From: Bryobacterales bacterium
Lineage (GTDB): Bacteria; Acidobacteriota; Terriglobia; Bryobacterales; Bryobacteraceae
Assembly (NCBI GenBank): GCA_016713735.1
Contig: JADJOP010000002.1
Span: 124,001-188,000 of the forward strand
Length of the DNA: 64,000 bases
Direction: 5' to 3'
Positions within the stretch are counted from its first letter, which is position 1; each line of letters opens with the position of its first letter. The translations under genes and the position numbers were made by a program. Below the pieces are notes generated by a model, which searched no databases, was not told the DNA's origin, and saw only the letters and a list, made by a program, of their open reading frames with translations. Shown one piece after another: positions 60,458 to 64,000 of this stretch.

Positions 60458-62317
60458 ATGGCCGGCGTGGACGAATCGGTATTCTGGCTCTCAATCACGG
60501 AACTGAACGCCAAGCTCCGTGCCAAGGAATTTTCCTGCGTCGAACTCACCCGCGCCTTCTGCGACCGCCTCGAGCGCTACGCCCCGCGCTATAACGCCCT
60601 CGCCCTCACCCTCCGCGAAGAGGCCCTCAAGAAAGCCAAGGACGTCGACAGCGAGATCAAGAAGGACCGCCTCCGCGGCCCCCTCCAGGGCGTCCCCTAT
60701 GGCGCCAAGGACCTCCTCGCCTATCCCAACCACCCCACCACCTGGGGCGCCAAGCCCTACGCCGGCCAGGTCTTCGACGAACCCGCCACCGTCCTCCACA
60801 AACTCGACGCCGCCGGCGCCGTGCTCATCGGCAAACTCTCCATGGTCGAACTCGCCGGTGGCGGCGGCTACATGTACCCGGCAGCCTCCCTCCAAGGCCC
60901 CGGCCTCAACCCCTGGGACACCTCCAAATGGTCCGGCGGCTCTTCCTCCGGCTCCGGCAGCGCCGTCGCCGCCGGCTTAACCACCTACGCCATCGGCTCG
61001 GAAACCTCCGGCTCCATCCTCACCCCGGCCGCCTATTGCGGACTCACCGGCCTCCGCCCCACCTACGGCCTCGTCTCCCGCGCCGGCGCCATGGCCCTCT
61101 CCTGGACCCTCGACAAAATCGGCCCCATGTGCCGCTCCGTTGAGGATTGCGGCCTCGTCCTCCAGGCCATCTCCGGCAAGGACGCCGCCGACCCCGCCAG
61201 CTCCGGCAAAAGCTACTACTACGCCCCCCAGTACACGAGAAAATTCTCCGATTTAAAGATCGGCTTCGCCCCCTCCGATTGGGACTCCGGCCTCGCCGCC
61301 GACGTCAAAGCGCCCCTCCAGGCCGCCCTCAAAGAGTTCCAGGGCATGGGCTTCCAGTGGAAAGAGGTCGAACTGCCCGACTTCCCCTACGGCCCCGTCC
61401 TCTCCATGGTCCTCGGCGGCGAAGCAGGCAGCATCTTTGAGGAACTGATCACCTCCGGCAAGGTCGACGAACTCGCCGACCAGCACCAGATCGCCGGCCT
61501 CAAGTCCTACCTCGACATCAACGCCCGCGATTACCTCAAGGCCATGCGCGTCCGCTCGCTCATTCAGGCCGAGATCCGCAAGATGTTCTACGACGTTGAT
61601 CTGATCATCGCCCCCACCCGCACCACCGTCGCCTCCGGCGCCCGCGATCCCTTGCGGCGCACCCCCGCCCCCGGCGCCACACCGCCCTCGCCCGCCCCCC
61701 CGGCTGCGCCCACCAAACGCGGCCTCCGCGATCACGTCCCGGCCATGAACCTCGCCGGCCTCCCGGCCCTCTCCATGCCCTGCGGCTTTGCCGCCAATCT
61801 CCCCCTCGGCGTCTCGCTCATCACCCGGCCCTTCAACGAGAATGCGCTCGTCGCCGTCGGCCGCGAATACCAGGCCCGCACCGACTGGCACAAAAAGCAC
61901 CCCAAGGTCGGCTACGGCCCGCGTCTCAGCCGATCACCGCCGCCACACACTCAATCTCCACCCGCGCATCCCGTGGCAGCCTCGCCGCCTGCACCGTCGC
62001 CCGCGCCGGCGGATTCGTCGCGAAATACCGCCCGTACACCTCATTCATCGCCGCGAACTCGCCCATATCGGCCAGGAACACCGTCGTCTTCAACACACTG
62101 TCGAGCGAAGCCCCAGCGGCCTCCAACACCGCCCGCAGATTATCCAGCACACGCGCCGTCTGCTCGGCAATTCCGCCCTCCACCATCTGCCCCGTGGCCG
62201 GGTCCAGCGGTATCTGCCCCGACAAATAGACAACGCCATTGTGAATCGTGGCCTGCGAATACGGACCGATGGCGGCCGGAGCCCCCGTCGTGGAAACGAT
62301 GCGTTTTGCCTGCATGA
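60458..62317 (+). CDS. Amidase signature enzyme with read-through C-terminal extension
   Basis: An amidase-signature hydrolase. Residues 15-490 are the domain, with Lys in PYGAKDLLAY, the Ser-rich core WSGGSSSGSGSAVAAGL and GSETSGSILTPAAYCGLTGL (nucleophilic and cis-Ser), GLRPTYGLVSRAGAM. GatA-like, but no gatB/C is nearby, so a free amidase is likelier. The frame does not stop after the domain end (GYGPRLS, residue 491) but continues for about 125 Pro/Ser/Arg-rich residues that are the exact antisense of ridA. The natural stop has probably been lost; all three frames are open for a while. GGGGG lies before the ATG. Confidence 0.85.
   Translation: MAGVDESVFWLSITELNAKLRAKEFSCVELTRAFCDRLERYAPRYNALALTLREEALKKAKDVDSEIKKDRLRGPLQGVPYGAKDLLAYPNHPTTWGAKPYAGQVFDEPATVLHKLDAAGAVLIGKLSMVELAGGGGYMYPAASLQGPGLNPWDTSKWSGGSSSGSGSAVAAGLTTYAIGSETSGSILTPAAYCGLTGLRPTYGLVSRAGAMALSWTLDKIGPMCRSVEDCGLVLQAISGKDAADPASSGKSYYYAPQYTRKFSDLKIGFAPSDWDSGLAADVKAPLQAALKEFQGMGFQWKEVELPDFPYGPVLSMVLGGEAGSIFEELITSGKVDELADQHQIAGLKSYLDINARDYLKAMRVRSLIQAEIRKMFYDVDLIIAPTRTTVASGARDPLRRTPAPGATPPSPAPPAAPTKRGLRDHVPAMNLAGLPALSMPCGFAANLPLGVSLITRPFNENALVAVGREYQARTDWHKKHPKVGYGPRLSRSPPPHTQSPPAHPVAASPPAPSPAPADSSRNTARTPHSSPRTRPYRPGTPSSSTHCRAKPQRPPTPPADYPAHAPSARQFRPPPSAPWPGPAVSAPTNRQRHCESWPANTDRWRPEPPSWKRCVLPA
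61926..62315 (-). CDS. ridA: RidA-family enamine/imine deaminase
   Basis: Removes reactive enamines such as 2-aminoacrylate. The 129 aa protein has the whole family pattern: APAAIGPYSQAT, VVYLSGQIPLDPATG, ILAD-like FLADMGEFAAMNEVY, PPARATVQAARLPRDARVEIE with the key Arg and Glu. ATG at 62315 has GGGAG 7 nt upstream. The gene lies fully inside the read-through part of the amidase frame on the other strand, so one of the two must be recent or artefactual. Confidence 0.95.
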   Translation of the reverse strand: MQAKRIVSTTGAPAAIGPYSQATIHNGVVYLSGQIPLDPATGQMVEGGIAEQTARVLDNLRAVLEAAGASLDSVLKTTVFLADMGEFAAMNEVYGRYFATNPPARATVQAARLPRDARVEIECVAAVIG

Positions 62318-62350
62318 TGACTCCCAATGTAGCGCGCTCGCACCCGCATT

Positions 62351-62806
62351 TCACACCGCCAGTTCGATGAACTCAACCCGCCACGGCCGCACTCCCAGAT
62401 CCACCCGCGCTACCGTCACCGCCAATCGAAACCGCCGCGGCCCCGCGCTCCCCGGATTCACATAGTGAACGCCCTCGCGCACCACATGCCCCGCCTTGTG
62501 CGAATGCCCGCTCACCACCATCCCGATCCCCTCGGCCGCCGCATCCAGCGCCAGTTCCTTCACATCATGCACCATGTGGATCCGCACCCCCGCCAGCGTA
62601 ATCGTCACCTCTTCCGGATACCGCCCCGCCCACGCCGCCGTATCGACATTCCCCCGAATCGCCGTCACCGGCGCCAGCGCTCCCAACTGCGCTACGATCT
62701 CCGGGCCCCCAATATCCCCCGCATGCAGAATGTGCGCGCACCCCCGCAGCGCCTCCACCGCCTGCGGGCGCAGCAGTCCATGTGTGTCCGAAATGAGACC
62801 AATCAG
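62351..62806 (-). CDS. YfcE/MJ0936-type metallophosphoesterase, non-standard start
   Basis: A small phosphodiesterase. Metal motifs in order: ISDTHG, HAGDIGG, RGNVD, HDV (HMVHDV), SGHSHKA and NPGSAG, all present if translation begins before ISDTHG. In that frame no ATG, GTG or TTG exists between the upstream stop and ISDTHG; the first standard codon (GTG at 62758) would delete the first metal ligands. I therefore propose a CTG start at 62806 (151 aa); ATT at 62803 is an alternative. It follows the HNH gene by 7 bp on the same strand. Confidence 0.75.
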   Translation of the reverse strand: MIGLISDTHGLLRPQAVEALRGCAHILHAGDIGGPEIVAQLGALAPVTAIRGNVDTAAWAGRYPEEVTITLAGVRIHMVHDVKELALDAAAEGIGMVVSGHSHKAGHVVREGVHYVNPGSAGPRRFRLAVTVARVDLGVRPWRVEFIELAV

Positions 62807-62813
62807 GGCGATA

Positions 62814-63347
62814 TCAGTAAAAGAGGTACTTCTGCCAGCGGTCTTCGCTCCGCGCCAGCAGCCGCATCAGGTGCCGGCTCGTATGCAGGCTGAACGGGCG
62901 CGGATTGCGCACCAGCTTCATCCCCGCCTCTTCTGGCGTCCGGTTGCCCTTGCGGTTATTGCACTGGTGGCAGCAGGCCACCAGGTTCTCCCACGTCGAA
63001 TCCCCGCCCCGCGAGCGCGGAATCACGTGGTCCAGCGTCAGTTGCGCCGACGAGCCCCCGCGCAGGCAATACTGGCACGTGTAGCGGTCGCGCATCAGGA
63101 TGTTCTTCCGCGACAGCGCCCGTGCCTGGTGCGGAATGCGCCTATACTCCAGCAGCCGGATGACGCTCGGCAGCATGAGATCGGCCCGCGCCGAACGCAG
63201 CGGAACGTGCGATAGCTCTTCGGCGCTGGCCACACCCTTCAGCACCAGAACCAGCGCCCGCCGCGCCGCACACACATGGATCGGCTCGTAGCTGGCGTTG
63301 AGCACCAGCACCGGCTGCTGGAGTCGGTCGAGGCTTGCCATTCTCAT
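62814..63347 (-). CDS. HNH endonuclease family protein
   Basis: A 177 aa protein with an N-terminal helical region (VLVLNASYEPIHVCAARRAL, the usual beginning of this widespread family) and the HNH zinc-finger nuclease at residues 85-140: RDRYTCQYC, LTLDHVIPRSRGGDSTWENL, CHQCNNRKGNRTPEEA. Related proteins are common single-copy chromosomal genes of unclear duty, probably nucleic acid processing or repair. The ATG overlaps the comF stop as ATGA, so both are translated together. Confidence 0.92.
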   Translation of the reverse strand: MRMASLDRLQQPVLVLNASYEPIHVCAARRALVLVLKGVASAEELSHVPLRSARADLMLPSVIRLLEYRRIPHQARALSRKNILMRDRYTCQYCLRGGSSAQLTLDHVIPRSRGGDSTWENLVACCHQCNNRKGNRTPEEAGMKLVRNPRPFSLHTSRHLMRLLARSEDRWQKYLFY

Positions 63348-64000
63348 GAGGCTCCTTTGCTAAATGAAGACTGAGGAGACGTCGCGGGCTCCTGAAACGA
63401 TTGGAAAAATGGTCGGCGGTCGGCCCGCGCCAGCGTCACCGCCGTGATGTGGCGCGCCCCCGCGCTCTTCAATTCCTTGGCACAGGCGTTCAACGTCGCC
63501 CCGGTTGTCAGCACGTCGTCCACCAGCAGCAGCCGCATCCCGGCCACATCGGCCCGCCGCTTCATCGCAAACGCGCCCCGCAGGTTGCGCCGCCGCACCG
63601 CCCCGGTCAGCCCGGACTGCGACGGTGTCGCCCGCACCCGCCCCAGCGCCTCGCGCATCGGAATGCTCATCGACTTCGCCAGTTCACCCGACAGCAAGGC
63701 CGACTGGTTGTAGCCCCGCGCAAACCGCCGCCTCCAGTGCAGCGGCACCGGCACAATCGCGTCGTAGCTCCCGCTCTCCGGCAGCGCCCGCAGCAGCAGC
63801 CGCGCCAGCGGCCCCGCCAGCGAAGCCATGCCCCGGTACTTGAACAGTTGGATCAGCAGCCGCAGCTCGCCTTCATGAAATCCGAAATAGTAGGCCCCAT
63901 CGAAGCGGCTCGCCCCGGTCGAACACATCAGGCACAGGCCGTCTTCGTCCAGCGCCGCCCCGTTGAACAGCGGAATGTGGCACGCCGCGCACGCGTATTC
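63344..64000 (-). CDS. comF: ComF-family phosphoribosyltransferase-like protein (partial)
   Basis: Reads off the right edge; 218 codons are visible and only the first few are missing. The N-terminal zinc ribbon is seen as CAACHIP and LCLMCSTG. The PRTase domain follows with YDAIVPVPLHWRRRFARGYN and the PRPP loop LLLVDDVLTTGATLNACA. ComF proteins are linked to DNA uptake and repair. The HNH gene overlaps its end. Confidence 0.92.
   Translation of the reverse strand, partial: EYACAACHIPLFNGAALDEDGLCLMCSTGASRFDGAYYFGFHEGELRLLIQLFKYRGMASLAGPLARLLLRALPESGSYDAIVPVPLHWRRRFARGYNQSALLSGELAKSMSIPMREALGRVRATPSQSGLTGAVRRRNLRGAFAMKRRADVAGMRLLLVDDVLTTGATLNACAKELKSAGARHITAVTLARADRRPFFQSFQEPATSPQSSFSKGAS

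Noticed and set aside
1..64000. tRNA, rRNA, riboswitch, insertion-sequence or prophage genes
   Set aside because: I looked through the intergenic stretches and saw no cloverleaf-like or known riboswitch core, no transposase motif and no terminal inverted repeats.

Overview
The window is GC-rich, densely coded DNA from a diderm bacterium. The gene families suggest an Acidobacteriota of the Solibacter/Bryobacter type: PEP-CTERM proteins, Tat-exported sulfatase and glycosidases, a helix-turn-helix/TM/beta-propeller protein, a carboxypeptidase-regulatory-like membrane protein, an ankyrin/CxxCH/cyclase-like protein and LpxC. This placement is inferred from families only; there is no rRNA or tRNA in the window.

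Layout. 1-7134 (minus strand): lysC (cut by the left edge), asd and a DapE-like M20 deacylase form a tight lysine/aspartate-family cluster, followed by an HtrA protease, an EamA transporter and a second M20 peptidase. 7309-15150 (plus): a cytochrome c maturation operon ccmE-ccmF-ccmH-like-(short ccmI-like)-(unknown membrane protein)-ccmA-ccmB-ccmC-ccmD, ending in an overlapping ManD-like enolase-superfamily gene. CcmE has the CxxxY haem-binding variant instead of HxxxY, and the CcmH-like protein is cysteine-rich. 15965-19308 (minus): GH2 and GH51 glycosidases. 19449-25490 (plus): ExeM/NucH-like nuclease, PEP-CTERM protein, lipA with an 8-residue tandem repeat, MBL-fold hydrolase, small membrane protein. 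25498-36636: TPR protein, DUF389 protein, glycosidase-like protein, ankyrin/CxxCH/cyclase-like protein, aldose epimerase, small secreted proteins, PEP-CTERM protein and the HTH/beta-propeller protein.

36751-47281 (mostly plus) is a sugar locus: GguC/AraD1-like FAH protein, LacI regulator, sodium:sugar symporter, galK, galT, a sulfatase and a GtaA-like protein. A perfect palindrome TTAAGCGCTTAA lies directly after a TATAAT box before the symporter, and a 10/12 match overlaps a -10-like box in front of the GH51-GH2 pair. I infer one LacI regulon for galactose/arabinose-containing polysaccharide.

47371-54096 is a patchwork of intact and decayed genes: anonymous coding debris, a cyclophilin with one frameshift, intact polA, a broken gene fragment beside an extreme G/C-run tract, a sialidase-like secreted protein and a truncated RDD-domain fragment. 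54097-64000 is mostly housekeeping: lpxC, pgsA, YdcF-like protein, ABC exporter, fused aroD-aroE, a Tat-signal mini-gene plus amidase (whose frame reads through the whole antisense ridA gene), a metallophosphoesterase without a standard start codon, an HNH endonuclease and comF (cut by the right edge).

Several genes have a -10-like hexamer 7-8 nt upstream of the start codon, suggesting leaderless transcription.
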